Assembly (NCBI RefSeq): GCF_012927125.1
Contig: NZ_JABBFZ010000002.1
Coordinates: 372,001 to 436,000 of the forward strand
Direction of reading: 5' to 3'
Length of the DNA stretch: 64,000 nt
DNA from: Paraburkholderia antibiotica
GTDB taxonomy: Bacteria > Pseudomonadota > Gammaproteobacteria > Burkholderiales > Burkholderiaceae
This document shows positions 17,701 through 27,329 of this stretch, in pieces. The position numbers and the translations under genes are program-made. How positions within the stretch are numbered: position 1 is the first letter of the stretch; every line of letters begins with the position of its first letter. Below the pieces are notes generated by a model that did no database searches, had not been told where the DNA came from, and was given only the letters and a program-made list of their open reading frames with translations.

Positions 17701-17874
17701 ACGATATCCAAGTTATAGCCAGCCATTTTGATGCCGTCAACAAGGTAATTTTCTGGCACAACAGCGTATATTTAGGGGTTTTCCCGAAATTTGAACGTAC
17801 TTTCGGCCATGACGGGAAGCACCTCGTCGATTTATTTTCTATATTGTGATTCAATAAATAGATATCGCATCTCA

Positions 17875-18741
17875 ATGTCTCCGACCATGACGAACCCGAT
17901 CCCTGGCCAGGAACTGGCCGCTTCATCGCCCGAGGAATCGACGCTTTTCGTGCAGTCGCTCGCGACGGGAATCGCCGTCCTCAACGTGTTCGGCCCCGAA
18001 AACCGGGCGCTGAACCTGCCGGAAATCGCGGCGCTCGCAGGCATTTCGAAGAGCGCGACGCAGCGCTTCGCCTTTACGTTTCAGGCGCTCGGCCTGCTGG
18101 ACAAAGACCCAGTGACGAAGCGCTATTCGCTGTCGTCACGCACCCTCGGGCTCGGCTGCAAGTATCTCGAGTCGCATGCGTTGCTGACCCGCGCGAATCC
18201 GTTCCTGCTCGAACTCAACCGCAATTCGGGCGAAACGGTGAACCTCGCCGAACCGTTGGGCACCGACATGATCTACATCGGCCGCTTTCCGAGCCTGATG
18301 CGGCTGCTCGCGCACATGCCGGTCGGGCATCGCATTCCGGTTTATTGTTCATCGACGGGACGCGCGTATCTGTCCGCGCTCGACGACGAACAGGCGCGCG
18401 CAACGCTGCTCGCGTGCGAGCGCGTCAAGTACACACCGAACACGATCACCGATATCGACGCGTTGATGGAGGAGTTGCGTTTGTCGCGCGAACGCGGCTT
18501 TGCCTATTGCAACGAGGAGTACTATCGCGGCGATCTCGCGCTGGCGGTGCCGATCTTCGATTCGGCGCATCGCCCGGTCGCGGCGTTGCAGATGTCCGTG
18601 CTGGCGGGAAAGTGGACGCTCAAGCGCGCGGTGACACGCCTGATCCCGATGATGCAGGAGACCGCGCAGCGCATTTCGACGGCCTCGCCGACACCGCAAG
18701 CGCTAGCGCCATTCACGAATGTTCCGCAAGGCAGGGGCTGA
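17875..18741 (+). CDS. IclR-family transcriptional regulator
   Basis: A 288-residue IclR regulator with an N-terminal winged helix (LNLPEIAALAGISKSATQR, about 45-65) and a C-terminal GAF-like effector domain (about 110-270, with IPVYCSSTGRAYLSAL and RGFAYCNEEYYRGDLALAVP). It is divergent from the amino-acid ABC/FAD-oxidase operon and is its probable regulator. The start is uncertain: ATG 17875 and ATG 17887 are both possible and neither has a clear Shine-Dalgarno. The open frame extends to 17791 but its first residues look non-native. Confidence 0.85.
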   Translation: MSPTMTNPIPGQELAASSPEESTLFVQSLATGIAVLNVFGPENRALNLPEIAALAGISKSATQRFAFTFQALGLLDKDPVTKRYSLSSRTLGLGCKYLESHALLTRANPFLLELNRNSGETVNLAEPLGTDMIYIGRFPSLMRLLAHMPVGHRIPVYCSSTGRAYLSALDDEQARATLLACERVKYTPNTITDIDALMEELRLSRERGFAYCNEEYYRGDLALAVPIFDSAHRPVAALQMSVLAGKWTLKRAVTRLIPMMQETAQRISTASPTPQALAPFTNVPQGRG

Positions 18742-18932
18742 GCGTAGCCTGAGCGCGCGGGCGACCGAGCCGGTTTTACGTCGCGCGCACGCGCCGCCTG
18801 CTGAAAGCCCGCCAGAAAGCGCCCCGCACCACTTCCCGATACACTACGCAGCTATTCATCTTCCGCTCGCGGGCCCGCGCGGTGGCCTGCGCCGCTGCCG
18901 TGTCCCCGCTGCTTCATGTCAGGATTCCCGCA

Positions 18933-19265
18933 ATGAAACGCGTAGTCGTAGCCGCGCTCGTCGCGCTGTGCGTCGCGCAACCGGCCACTCAGGCCGTCGC
19001 GCAAACCGTCAGTGATCAATGTTTCGCGCTCGGCGATATCGCCGGCCAGGTCGTCGGCTGGCGCGCGCACAAGAAAACCAGAGCGCAGGCGCTCAACCAG
19101 GCCGCCTATTACTACAAGGACCCGGCCGACCGCGCCGCCGTCGACGCGATCATCGAGAAAATCTACGCCCCCGGCGCGCCGCACATGACGCCCGATCAGG
19201 CGAACATGGCGGTCACGTCGGAGTGCCTGAACCGGCAGAAGGGGCAGGCGTCGTCGACGCAGTGA
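18933..19265 (+). CDS. Small secreted hypothetical protein
   Basis: A 110-residue protein with a Sec signal peptide (VVVAALVALCVAQPATQAVA, cleavage near residue 24). The mature domain is about 85 residues with two cysteines (SDQCFALGD and TSECLNRQ), probably disulfide-bonded. I do not recognise the family. ATG 18933 is chosen because the signal peptide starts there and AGGATT lies just upstream. It stands alone and converges on the galactanase gene, 75 bases away. Confidence 0.65.
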   Translation: MKRVVVAALVALCVAQPATQAVAQTVSDQCFALGDIAGQVVGWRAHKKTRAQALNQAAYYYKDPADRAAVDAIIEKIYAPGAPHMTPDQANMAVTSECLNRQKGQASSTQ

Positions 19266-19340
19266 TGCGTGGTCGCGGCTGAGGTGCCGGGATGCCTGCC
19301 TCCGCCGCGCCACCTTCAGGCCGCGGCGTCAACGTTAGCG

Positions 19341-20573
19341 TCAGCGCCGCCTGAACGCATCCAGCGACGACAACGCGTTGCCGTGGAAGTCGAACAGCGT
19401 GTTGTTGTCCCACTGATCGCCCGCGCCCACTTCCCAGCCGACGTTCGGCGTCGGAATCCACTCGGGCTCCCACCAGAACACGCCCTTGCCGTGACCGTCG
19501 GGGATCGCCTTGACGATGCTGGTCACCTGGTCGAGGAACTGCGCCTGGCCGGCCGGCGTTTGCGGGAACGTCGAGGTGCCGACGTTGGTCATCGAGTCCG
19601 GCTCCGAATCGCCGTCGCTGGTCGTCCACGGATACGCGGTTTCGACGACGATCACGTCCTTGTCGTAACGCGTCGCCAGATCGTTCACGTTGCCCTGCAG
19701 ATCGCTGAACGAGCCCTGCCATTGCGGGTAATACGACAGGCCGATCACATCGAACGTGACACCGCGCTGGGTCATCGCATCGAACCACCAGCGGCTCGTC
19801 GCGTTGTTGCCGCCGCTGTCGATATGCAGCATCACCCTGGTACGCGCATCGACGGATTTGACCGCGTCGTGCCCGGCCTTCAACAGCGCCGCGAGATTGT
19901 CGAGCTGATCGTACTTGCCGAGCGGCCACAACATGCCGCCGGTGATTTCGTTGCCGATCTGCACCCACTCCGGATACACGCCGTCGTGCTTCAACTGCTT
20001 CAGCACGTCCGACGTATAGGCCGACAACAGCGCGCAGGTTTCGTCGATGCCCTTGCCGGCCCACGCATGCGGCGGATACTGCTTGCCCGGATCGGCCCAC
20101 CAGTCGCTGTAGTGAAAGTCGATCAGCACGCGCAGACCGAGCGCGGCCGCGCGGCGCGCGAGAATGCGCGCGTGCTCCGCATTGTTCCAGCCGGCCGCCG
20201 GGCTCTGATTGGCCGGGAAAAAGTCAGGATTGCCAGGATCGTTCCAGACCTTGATCCGGATCGAATCGACGCCGTGGTCTTTCAGAATCCGCAGACAGTC
20301 GTGCGCTTTGCCGTGCTCGTAGTACTTCGCGCCGTTCGCTTCGAGTTCGAGCAGCGTCGAGACATCGGCGCCCATCGCGAAGCGGTTCGCGAGCGCCGCG
20401 GCTTGCGCCTGGTTGCCCATGCCTTCGCGTTGCCAGCCCTGCTGGCCGCCTTGTTGGCCTCCTTGGCCACCTTGTTGACCGCCAGCCGCCGCGAACGCGG
20501 GCGCTGCCGTCGCGCCGACCCCCGCCGCCGCGGCAGCGCCCGCGAGCCATCCCAGCATTTCTCTTCGGTTCAT
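19341..20573 (-). CDS. ganB: Arabinogalactan endo-beta-1,4-galactanase (GH53)
   Basis: A 410-residue glycoside hydrolase family 53 enzyme, which cuts beta-1,4-galactan side chains of pectin (type I arabinogalactan) into galacto-oligosaccharides. The predicted acid/base is Glu209 (QIGNEITGG) and the nucleophile Glu311 (VVETAYPW). Other GH53 hallmarks are DSIRIKVWNDP and LIDFHYSDWWADPGKQ. The N-terminus (NRREMLGWLAGAAAAAGV) looks like a Tat or Sec signal. It is followed by a Gly/Gln repeat (about 31-47) that probably acts as a flexible linker. GGAGG lies 7 bases before ATG 20573. It is the last gene of the galactan operon. Confidence 0.9.
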   Translation of the reverse strand: MNRREMLGWLAGAAAAAGVGATAAPAFAAAGGQQGGQGGQQGGQQGWQREGMGNQAQAAALANRFAMGADVSTLLELEANGAKYYEHGKAHDCLRILKDHGVDSIRIKVWNDPGNPDFFPANQSPAAGWNNAEHARILARRAAALGLRVLIDFHYSDWWADPGKQYPPHAWAGKGIDETCALLSAYTSDVLKQLKHDGVYPEWVQIGNEITGGMLWPLGKYDQLDNLAALLKAGHDAVKSVDARTRVMLHIDSGGNNATSRWWFDAMTQRGVTFDVIGLSYYPQWQGSFSDLQGNVNDLATRYDKDVIVVETAYPWTTSDGDSEPDSMTNVGTSTFPQTPAGQAQFLDQVTSIVKAIPDGHGKGVFWWEPEWIPTPNVGWEVGAGDQWDNNTLFDFHGNALSSLDAFRRR

Positions 20574-20716
20574 CCGTCATCCTCCATCTGTTGAACGGCG
20601 GCTTTTTTTGCAGGCCGCCTGGTCTGGTTTGATGCGTCCGTGTTGCAACCTTCGAGTTTCAAACTGCGTTGCTTCTACTGCGTGGTGTGTTGCCGATTGC
20701 CTGGGTTCGCGGCGCG

Positions 20717-22681
20717 TTACGCGTCCTGCCACACACAAACATCGCCGGTCTGCAGGCGCGACTCGCCGAGCACGAACGTCGCGTTGCGCGGCGCCGGCGC
20801 CTGCACCGGCTGCGCGCCGAAGTTGAACGCGAACGTCAGCCCGCCGCGTCGACGCAGCCGCAGTCCGTCGGCGAGCAGTTGCGTGTCGAGACCCGCGTCG
20901 TGCGCCGCCTGCCGCAGCACCGTACGATGCAGTTCGTGCGACAGCCAACCCGCGACGTAGCGCACATTGCCGTGCGTCAGCAGCGCGGGCCATGCGTCGT
21001 CGAAGCGCGCGGCGATGCGCGTGTCGCCGTTCGCGCGCACGTGCTCGCGCCAGTGCAGCGCGTGGCCTTGCGTGCCGTCGATCGTCAGCGTGGGCGCGAG
21101 CGTCGAGCGCAGCGTTTCGACTTCGAGCACCTGCACCGGCAGCACGCGCTGCAACGCGCCGGGCGGCAGATTGCCGGGAATCGCGAAGGTGCCAGTCTTC
21201 GAGCCGCTGCGCGGACCGAACACCCATTGCGCGTTGCTGCGTGCGATCTGGTCGACGAACGCATCGTCGATTGTCGCGAGGCTCGGCACCACCACCAGTG
21301 GGTAACCCGAAACATCGTCGCGGCTCGACACGATGTCGACGTCGAGCCCGAGTTCGCGCAGCGATTCGTAGTAGTCGAACACCAGCGTCTGATAATCGAA
21401 GCCCTTGCCATGACGCTGGATCTCGAACATCCATTGCGTCTCGTAGTCGAACACCAGCGCGGTGGCCGCGCGCGCGGGCGCGGCGAGCGTCGACAATGCA
21501 GTGCTGGCGGCGATTTCGCGCGCCGCCTGCCGCACTTCCAAACCACCCGGCGATAGTTCGTTGTTCGGCAGATTGAGCCCGGAATGCATCTGCTCCTGCG
21601 CATACGGGCACTGCCGCCAGCGGAAATACGACACCAGCTCCGCGCCATGCGCGAACGCTTCATAAGCCCACAGCCGCACCATGCCCGGCGCCGGCACCGG
21701 ATTCCACGGTGCCCAGTTCACCGGGCCGGCCTGCTGTTCCATCACCCAGAAGCGGCCGGCACCGATGCCACGATAGCGGTCGTGATCGAACGCGGACACG
21801 TCGGGGTGTCCGGTGCGCGCGAAGCGGGCCTTCTGCTCTTCCGGCAGCGCGATCGATTCGGTGCGCGCGATCGGATAGCTGTCCCACGCGGCGACGTCGA
21901 TCGTGTTGTCTTCGGCGAAGCGGTAATGGTCGAAGCTGGTGAAAAAGCCCATGAAGTTATGCAGCAGATCCGCGTTCGGCGCATGCTCGCGCAGCACCTC
22001 GATCTGCTCGCGATGGAAGCTCGCGACTTCGTCGGACATGAAGCGGCGGAATTCGAGCAGATGGATCGGATTCGCGTCGGTGGGCGTCAGCGTCGGCAGG
22101 CCGATCGCGTCGAACGACGGATACTCCATGCTCCAGAACACGTTGCCCCACGCGTCGTTCAATGCGCCGACGGTTTCGTAACGCCGCTGCAGCCAGGCCT
22201 GAAAGCGCGTCAACGCCGCAGCGGAATAGCTCGGCACCGTGTCGTGGCAACCGAGTTCGTTATCGGTCTGCCATGCGACGATCGACGCATGCCGCCCGTA
22301 GCGCCGCGCCATCGCGGTGACGATGCGCACACATTCGCGCCGGTAGGTCTCGCTCGAAATGTCGTAGTGACGGCGCGAGCCGAAATTCCAGCGCGCGCCG
22401 TCGGCGCGCACCGGCAGCACGTCCGGATGCGCGTCGATCAGCCACTTCGGCGGCGACGCGGTCGGCGTGCCGAGCACGAGTTTCAGGCCGGCTTGCGCGA
22501 GCGTGTCGACTGCTTCGTCGAGCCATTGCCAGTTGAACTCGCCGGCGCGCGGCTCCATCCGGCTCCACGCGAATTCGGCGATCCGCACGTGCGTAATGCC
22601 GAGTTCGACCATCCGTTGCGCGTCGTCGGCCCACATCGTGCGCGGCCATTGTTCCGGGTAGTAGCAGACACCAAGTTGCAT
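20717..22681 (-). CDS. ganA: Beta-galactosidase (GH42)
   Basis: A 654-residue glycoside hydrolase family 42 enzyme. The GH42 N-terminus MQLGVCYYPEQWP starts directly at ATG 22681. The acid/base is Glu142 (AWQTDNELGCH) and the predicted nucleophile Glu315 (FWVMEQQAGPVNW). The trimerisation domain (about 390-590) and a C-terminal beta domain follow. No signal peptide is present, so it acts in the cytoplasm on imported galacto-oligosaccharides released by the GH53 enzyme. The open frame continues upstream to 23029, but that part is antisense-like shadow of the permease gene. Confidence 0.92.
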   Translation of the reverse strand: MQLGVCYYPEQWPRTMWADDAQRMVELGITHVRIAEFAWSRMEPRAGEFNWQWLDEAVDTLAQAGLKLVLGTPTASPPKWLIDAHPDVLPVRADGARWNFGSRRHYDISSETYRRECVRIVTAMARRYGRHASIVAWQTDNELGCHDTVPSYSAAALTRFQAWLQRRYETVGALNDAWGNVFWSMEYPSFDAIGLPTLTPTDANPIHLLEFRRFMSDEVASFHREQIEVLREHAPNADLLHNFMGFFTSFDHYRFAEDNTIDVAAWDSYPIARTESIALPEEQKARFARTGHPDVSAFDHDRYRGIGAGRFWVMEQQAGPVNWAPWNPVPAPGMVRLWAYEAFAHGAELVSYFRWRQCPYAQEQMHSGLNLPNNELSPGGLEVRQAAREIAASTALSTLAAPARAATALVFDYETQWMFEIQRHGKGFDYQTLVFDYYESLRELGLDVDIVSSRDDVSGYPLVVVPSLATIDDAFVDQIARSNAQWVFGPRSGSKTGTFAIPGNLPPGALQRVLPVQVLEVETLRSTLAPTLTIDGTQGHALHWREHVRANGDTRIAARFDDAWPALLTHGNVRYVAGWLSHELHRTVLRQAAHDAGLDTQLLADGLRLRRRGGLTFAFNFGAQPVQAPAPRNATFVLGESRLQTGDVCVWQDA

Positions 22682-22734
22682 GTGAAAGTCTCGTTGTGAG
22701 TTGACGGCGAACCCGTTGGGCGTTCGGCCGCGGT

Positions 22735-23586
22735 TTATCCCTTGCTTGCGCCGAAGGTGAGCCCGGCGACGAAGTGGCGCTGCATCGCGAAGAACATCAG
22801 CACCGACGGCAGCGCGGCCAGCACCGAGCCCGCCGCGACCAGATTCCACGCGGTGGTCCACTGCCCTTTGAGCGCGGCGACGCCCACCGTGATCGGCGCG
22901 GCATCGTCGCCCTGCGTCAGACACAACGCCCAGAAATAGTCGTTCCACACGAACGTGAACACGAGGATGCCGAGCGCGGCGAGCGCGGGCCGGATCAGCG
23001 GCAGCACGATGCGCAGATAGATGGTCCATTCACCCGCGCCTTCGACGCGCGCCGCCTCGATCATCTCGAACGGCAGCTGCTTGATGAAGTTGCGCAGAAA
23101 CAGCGTGCAAAAGCCGGTCTGGAACGACACGTGAAAGATCACCAACGCCCACACGGTGTTGAAGAGACCGAACTTCAGCGCCATGTCGCGCACCGGAATC
23201 ATCAGGATCTGGATCGGCACGAAGTTGCCGGCGACGAACGCGAACAGCACCGCCGTGTTGCCGGGAAAGCGATAGGTCGCCAACGCGAAGCCCGCCATCG
23301 ACGCCAGCACGATCGCGCCGATCACCGACGGCACCGTAATCAGCACGCTATTGGCGAAGTAATGCAGCATCGGCGTTTGCGTGAGCGCGGTGCCGTAGTT
23401 TTCCAGCAGCGCGAAGTGCTTCGGCCACGTCCAGTATTCGCCTTGCGACAGTTCATCGGACGAGCGGATCGACGTGACGAGCACCGCCAGCATCGGCAGC
23501 AGCCAGATGAATAGCGCGAGCGGCAGTGACGCCTTGTAAAGCCTGCGATTCAGCGGTTTCCAGCGTTCGACGGGAAGCGGATACAT
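22735..23586 (-). CDS. ganQ: Carbohydrate ABC transporter permease (MalG-type)
   Basis: A 283-residue CUT1-family inner-membrane permease with six helices and the EAA loop (EAARVEGAGEWTIYLRIVLP, near 195-214). It pairs with the MalF-type permease encoded 27 bases upstream. Gene order (binding protein, two permeases, GH42, GH53) matches the ganSPQAB operon of Bacillus, supporting galacto-oligosaccharide import. Confidence 0.9.
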   Translation of the reverse strand: MYPLPVERWKPLNRRLYKASLPLALFIWLLPMLAVLVTSIRSSDELSQGEYWTWPKHFALLENYGTALTQTPMLHYFANSVLITVPSVIGAIVLASMAGFALATYRFPGNTAVLFAFVAGNFVPIQILMIPVRDMALKFGLFNTVWALVIFHVSFQTGFCTLFLRNFIKQLPFEMIEAARVEGAGEWTIYLRIVLPLIRPALAALGILVFTFVWNDYFWALCLTQGDDAAPITVGVAALKGQWTTAWNLVAAGSVLAALPSVLMFFAMQRHFVAGLTFGASKG

Positions 23587-23613
23587 GACCTGGTACTCCT
23601 GAGATTCAGAGAA

Positions 23614-24519
23614 TCAGCGTTCCTCGCGCAGCATGCGGCGCAGATGGAACACGATGTAGACGAGCATGATCGCGAACAGCACGACCGCAATAGCCGCCGA
23701 ATAGCCTTCGCGGTAGTACTTGATGGCCATGTCGTACATGTAATAGGCGAGCACGGTGGAGCTGTCGAACGGACCGCCGCCGCTCATCACCGCGATAAGA
23801 TCGAAGCTGCGCAGCGCGCCGATCACGGTCAGCACGACTGCCATGAAAGTGGCAGGCCGCAATTGCGGCAGGATCACGTGCCACAGCAGACGTAGCCCTT
23901 GCGCGCCTTCCATGCGCGCGGCTTCGACCACCTCGGGATTGATGCCGGTGAGACCGGTCAGATACAGCACCATGCAGAACGGCGTCTGCGGCCACAGCGC
24001 GGCGAAGATGATGCCGAAGGTCGCCGTATGCGGATCGCCGAGCACCGGAATGCCGCGCCCGACGATCAATCGCAGCAGCCCGAACGACGGATCGTAGAAC
24101 CAGCTGAACACGAGCCCGACCACCACGCCGGACAACACGAAAGGCGCGAAAAACAGTGACTTCACGACGCGCATGCCACGCACGTGCTGGTTCAGGTACA
24201 GCGCAAACAGCAGGCCGAGCGGCGGCGCCAATAGAAACAACGCGAGCCAGATCAGGTTGTTCTTCAGCGCCGTATAGAACGTATCGGACTGGAACAGCTC
24301 AGCGTAATTGGCGAGACCCGCGAAGGTCTTCGGCGTCATGCCGTCCCAGTTATAAAAGCTCAGCGAAATACTGCTGATGATCGGATAGATCACGCACAGG
24401 CAGAACAACGCGCAGCCCGGCAGCAGAAAGAAAAATGCCGCGCGATGCTGGTGACGACGCGTGGTCGAGACGCGACGGGGCCGCGCCGCGGGCAGGCGGC
24501 GCGCTGCGGTATCGGACAT
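23614..24519 (-). CDS. ganP: Carbohydrate ABC transporter permease (MalF-type)
   Basis: A 301-residue CUT1-family permease with six helices, an N-terminal basic tail and the EAA loop (EAARMEGAQGLRLLWHVILP, around 217-236). It forms the heterodimeric channel with the downstream permease. It lies 94 bases after the binding-protein gene in the same operon. Confidence 0.9.
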   Translation of the reverse strand: MSDTAARRLPAARPRRVSTTRRHQHRAAFFFLLPGCALFCLCVIYPIISSISLSFYNWDGMTPKTFAGLANYAELFQSDTFYTALKNNLIWLALFLLAPPLGLLFALYLNQHVRGMRVVKSLFFAPFVLSGVVVGLVFSWFYDPSFGLLRLIVGRGIPVLGDPHTATFGIIFAALWPQTPFCMVLYLTGLTGINPEVVEAARMEGAQGLRLLWHVILPQLRPATFMAVVLTVIGALRSFDLIAVMSGGGPFDSSTVLAYYMYDMAIKYYREGYSAAIAVVLFAIMLVYIVFHLRRMLREER

Positions 24520-24613
24520 GGAGCGGGCCTCGGTGAAAAGCGAAGGCGGAAAATCGAAAGCGAAAGTCGTCGGCAGATGCCGGCCGCGACACGCGCGGCC
24601 GGCACGGCGAAAC

Positions 24614-25867
24614 TTACTTCTGGTAGATGCGCTTGCGGGTCGCTTCGAGGTGAGCGAGCACGCTGTCGAGTTGCGACGGATCGCTGTAGAACTGCTGCAT
24701 GGCCTTCATGCCTTCGTCGGCCATTTCCTTCTGCATGTCGCGATCGTAGAACTGCGCGATCCCGCCGCGCGTATTCGCGAGCGTCTGGAAGCCGACCTTC
24801 GAGATCGCATCTTCAGGCTCGGCGGCCTGGCTGTTCGACGGCAACTGGCCCCAGCCCTTCGCGAGTTCGGCGTTGATCTTCGGCTGTTCCATGAACGCGA
24901 GCAGCTTGCGCGCGTCGGCCTTGTTCTTCGCCTTCGCCGGAATCAGCAGCACGTTGACCGGACCGTCCTCGGCCATCGGCACGTTCGTGTCGATCACCGG
25001 GAAGCGGAAAAAGCCGATCTGATCCTTCACCGACGGCGGGAAGCTCGCCGAGAAGAACGTGCCCATCAGCATCATGCCGGCCTTGCCGTTGACGAGGAAC
25101 GGCGCGATCGAATCGAGATCGTACGAGAGCGCGTTGTCGATATACGCGTGATTGTCGAGCAGCGTCTTCCACGTCGTGTAGACCTTCTTCACACGCGGAT
25201 CGGTGTACGGAATTTCGCCGGCCATCAGCTTCTGATGGAACTCGTTGCCGTTGATGCGCAGGTCCAGATAGTCGAACCACGCGGCAAGCGTCCAGCTGTC
25301 GCGCGCGGCCACCGCGATCGGCGCGACGCCGATCGCTTTCAGTTTCTTCGTCGCGTCGAGCAGTTCGTCCCACGTTTTCGGCTCGCTCCTGATGCCGGCC
25401 TTCTCGAACAGATCCTTGCGATAGAAGAAGCCGTACGCGTCATAGCCGAGCGGCGCCGCGTACTGCTTACCCTTGTACGTCGATGCTTCCTTGACCGACG
25501 CGTACTGCTGCGACCAGTTGTTCTTCGCCCAGTCCGGGCTCAGATCCTCGAGCAAGCCGCGCTGCGCGTAATAGGCCATCCGCTCGCCGTCGTGCCACGA
25601 CACGACGTCGGGCGGATCGGTGGCGAGCCAGCCGCCCATCTGCACCTTGTACGCTTCCTCGGTGATGTACGTGACTTTCAGATCGATGTCGGGATTGGCT
25701 TTCTTGAACTGGTCGAACGCATCCTGCCAGGTCGAGCGCTGATTACCGCGCGCCGATACATTGACGTTCAACGTGGCCGCGTCGACCGTGGCGCTGCCGA
25801 GCGCACCCGCCACCATCGCGGCGGTAATCGACAGCCGTGCAAGACGGCGAAGGCGAAGAGCAATCAT
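24614..25867 (-). CDS. ganS: Carbohydrate ABC transporter substrate-binding protein
   Basis: A 417-residue family 1 extracellular solute-binding protein with a Sec signal (LSITAAMVAGALGSATVDA, cleavage near residue 30). Motifs include WQDAFDQFKKANPDIDLKV and AAPLGYDAYGFFYRKDLFEK. The context of galactanase and beta-galactosidase suggests it captures galacto-oligosaccharides in the periplasm. It is placed after the ATPase gene in the same operon. Confidence 0.88.
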   Translation of the reverse strand: MIALRLRRLARLSITAAMVAGALGSATVDAATLNVNVSARGNQRSTWQDAFDQFKKANPDIDLKVTYITEEAYKVQMGGWLATDPPDVVSWHDGERMAYYAQRGLLEDLSPDWAKNNWSQQYASVKEASTYKGKQYAAPLGYDAYGFFYRKDLFEKAGIRSEPKTWDELLDATKKLKAIGVAPIAVAARDSWTLAAWFDYLDLRINGNEFHQKLMAGEIPYTDPRVKKVYTTWKTLLDNHAYIDNALSYDLDSIAPFLVNGKAGMMLMGTFFSASFPPSVKDQIGFFRFPVIDTNVPMAEDGPVNVLLIPAKAKNKADARKLLAFMEQPKINAELAKGWGQLPSNSQAAEPEDAISKVGFQTLANTRGGIAQFYDRDMQKEMADEGMKAMQQFYSDPSQLDSVLAHLEATRKRIYQK

Positions 25868-25984
25868 CTGTGTCTCCTTGTCTACCTTGTTGACCGGCTA
25901 CGCAGCGTGGCCGGCGATGTAACCCGCTCTGTGGCGGAATTCAGCATGACGAACCTTTTCCGCAGGTCCGCCGTTGACGATCGA

Positions 25985-27124
25985 TCAGGCGGCCGCGCGT
26001 TCAGGCTCGAACGTACTGCGCCGCAATGCGAGCCCCTGTTCATCGAACAGATGGCACGCCGCGGGCGGCACGTGCACACGAATGCGCTCGCCCGCGCCGA
26101 GCGGCGTATCGCCGGGCGCTTTCGCGATCAGCGTGCCGCCCGCGTAATCCGCATGGATATAGCTGTGTTCGCCGAGGCGCTCCGACAGCACGGTCGTGCA
26201 CGCGAGGTGCGGCTCGTCGCCGTCGAGCCGCAGATGTTCGGGCCGCACGCCGAGCGTGACGCGCTGGCCGCGTTGCAGCCGTTGACCGTCGACGTGCGCG
26301 ACGAGTTTTTCCGCGCCGGCGGCAAGCGTCACCGTCACGCGTCCCGGCTCGATCGAGTCGACCGTCGCGTCGATGAAGTTCATCCGCGGCGAGCCGATAA
26401 AGCCCGCGACGAAGCGCGACTTCGGATGGTGATACAACTCGAGCGGCGCGCCGGTCTGCGCGATGCTGCCGAAGCGCTCGGCATCCGCGCCGGCGTGCAG
26501 CAGCACGATGCGATCGGCGAGCGTCATCGCCTCGACCTGATCGTGCGTCACGTAGACCACGCTCGCATTCGCGAAGCGTTGATGCAGCCGCGCGATTTCG
26601 ACGCGCGTCTGGCCACGCAACGCGGCATCGAGATTCGACAGCGGTTCGTCGAACAGAAACACGCCCGGCTCGCGCACGATCGCGCGGCCGATCGCGACGC
26701 GCTGCCGCTGTCCGCCCGACAGCGCCTTCGGATGACGTTCGAGCAGGCTCTCCAGCTGCAGGATGCGCGCGGCTTCCCTCACCTTGCGATCGATCACGTC
26801 CTTCGGCTGCTTCGCGAGCTTCAGCCCGAACGCCATGTTGTCGAACACGGTCATGTGCGGAAACAGCGCGTAGCTCTGGAACACCATCGCGACACCGCGT
26901 TCGGCGGCCGGTACGTCGTTGACCAGCCGCCCGCCGATATGCAGCTCGCCTTCGCTCAGGTCTTCGAGACCCGCGATCATCCGCAGCAAGGTCGACTTGC
27001 CGCAACCCGACGGACCGAGAAACACGCAGAACTCATGCTGCGCGATCTCCAGATTCACGCGCCGGATCACCGGCGGGTGGTCGCCGTAGGCCTTGTGCAC
27101 ATCGGTCAAACGAATCGTTGCCAT
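25985..27124 (-). CDS. Carbohydrate ABC transporter ATP-binding protein (MalK/UgpC-type)
   Basis: A 379-residue CUT1-type ATPase. Walker A is GPSGCGKST (37-45), the signature LSGGQ is at 135-139, Walker B is [13 protein letters not shown], and the H-loop is in [18 protein letters not shown]-terminal TOBE regulatory domain starts near residue 240. It is the first gene of the galactan operon, preceded by GGCGGAG and two LacI-type operators. The Bacillus gan operon borrows a shared ATPase (MsmX), whereas this operon carries its own. Confidence 0.9.
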   Translation of the reverse strand: MATIRLTDVHKAYGDHPPVIRRVNLEIAQHEFCVFLGPSGCGKSTLLRMIAGLEDLSEGELHIGGRLVNDVPAAERGVAMVFQSYALFPHMTVFDNMAFGLKLAKQPKDVIDRKVREAARILQLESLLERHPKALSGGQRQRVAIGRAIVREPGVFLFDEPLSNLDAALRGQTRVEIARLHQRFANASVVYVTHDQVEAMTLADRIVLLHAGADAERFGSIAQTGAPLELYHHPKSRFVAGFIGSPRMNFIDATVDSIEPGRVTVTLAAGAEKLVAHVDGQRLQRGQRVTLGVRPEHLRLDGDEPHLACTTVLSERLGEHSYIHADYAGGTLIAKAPGDTPLGAGERIRVHVPPAACHLFDEQGLALRRSTFEPERAAA

Positions 27125-27139
27125 GCTGTCTCCGCCTTG

Positions 27140-27155
27140 ATTTAACCGCTTAAAT
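27140..27155. promoter_or_regulatory. LacI-type operator, proximal to the galactan operon
   Basis: ATTTAACCGCTTAAAT is a 16-base palindrome with a central CG, the LacI-family operator form. It lies 16 bases upstream of the ATPase start and matches the second copy at 27195 in 15 of 16 positions. Confidence 0.75.
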
Positions 27156-27194
27156 TTTTGCCGAAATAAAGCGCCGGGGGCTTGTGCCGACGGC

Positions 27195-27210
27195 ATTTAA
27201 TCGCTTAAAT
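27195..27210. promoter_or_regulatory. LacI-type operator, distal copy
   Basis: ATTTAATCGCTTAAAT is centred 55 bases (about five helical turns) from the proximal operator, so one regulator tetramer could hold both on the same DNA face. It lies between the galactan operon and the divergent LacI gene. Confidence 0.75.
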
Positions 27211-27269
27211 TTGAGTTCGACGGAAAAAGTCATGGTGGGTGTCTCCGCTAGATTTTCGAGCAAGTTAGC

Positions 27270-27294
27270 AATGTTGCGGATCGTTTGCAACATT
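27270..27294. promoter_or_regulatory. Inverted repeat upstream of the LacI gene
   Basis: AATGTTGC and GCAACATT are perfect arms with a 9-base spacer, 36 bases upstream of the LacI gene start. It differs in sequence from the two operators, so it may bind another factor or act as a leader hairpin. Confidence 0.4.
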
Positions 27295-27329
27295 TGAATC
27301 GACCTCCCTAAATATGGGACAAGCCGAAC

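Noticed and set aside
24461-27145. 894-codon plus-strand open frame opposite the galactan transporter genes
   Set aside because: Same pattern: Arg/Asp-rich translation, no domain, and it lies over a binding protein and ATPase whose sequences are unmistakable.
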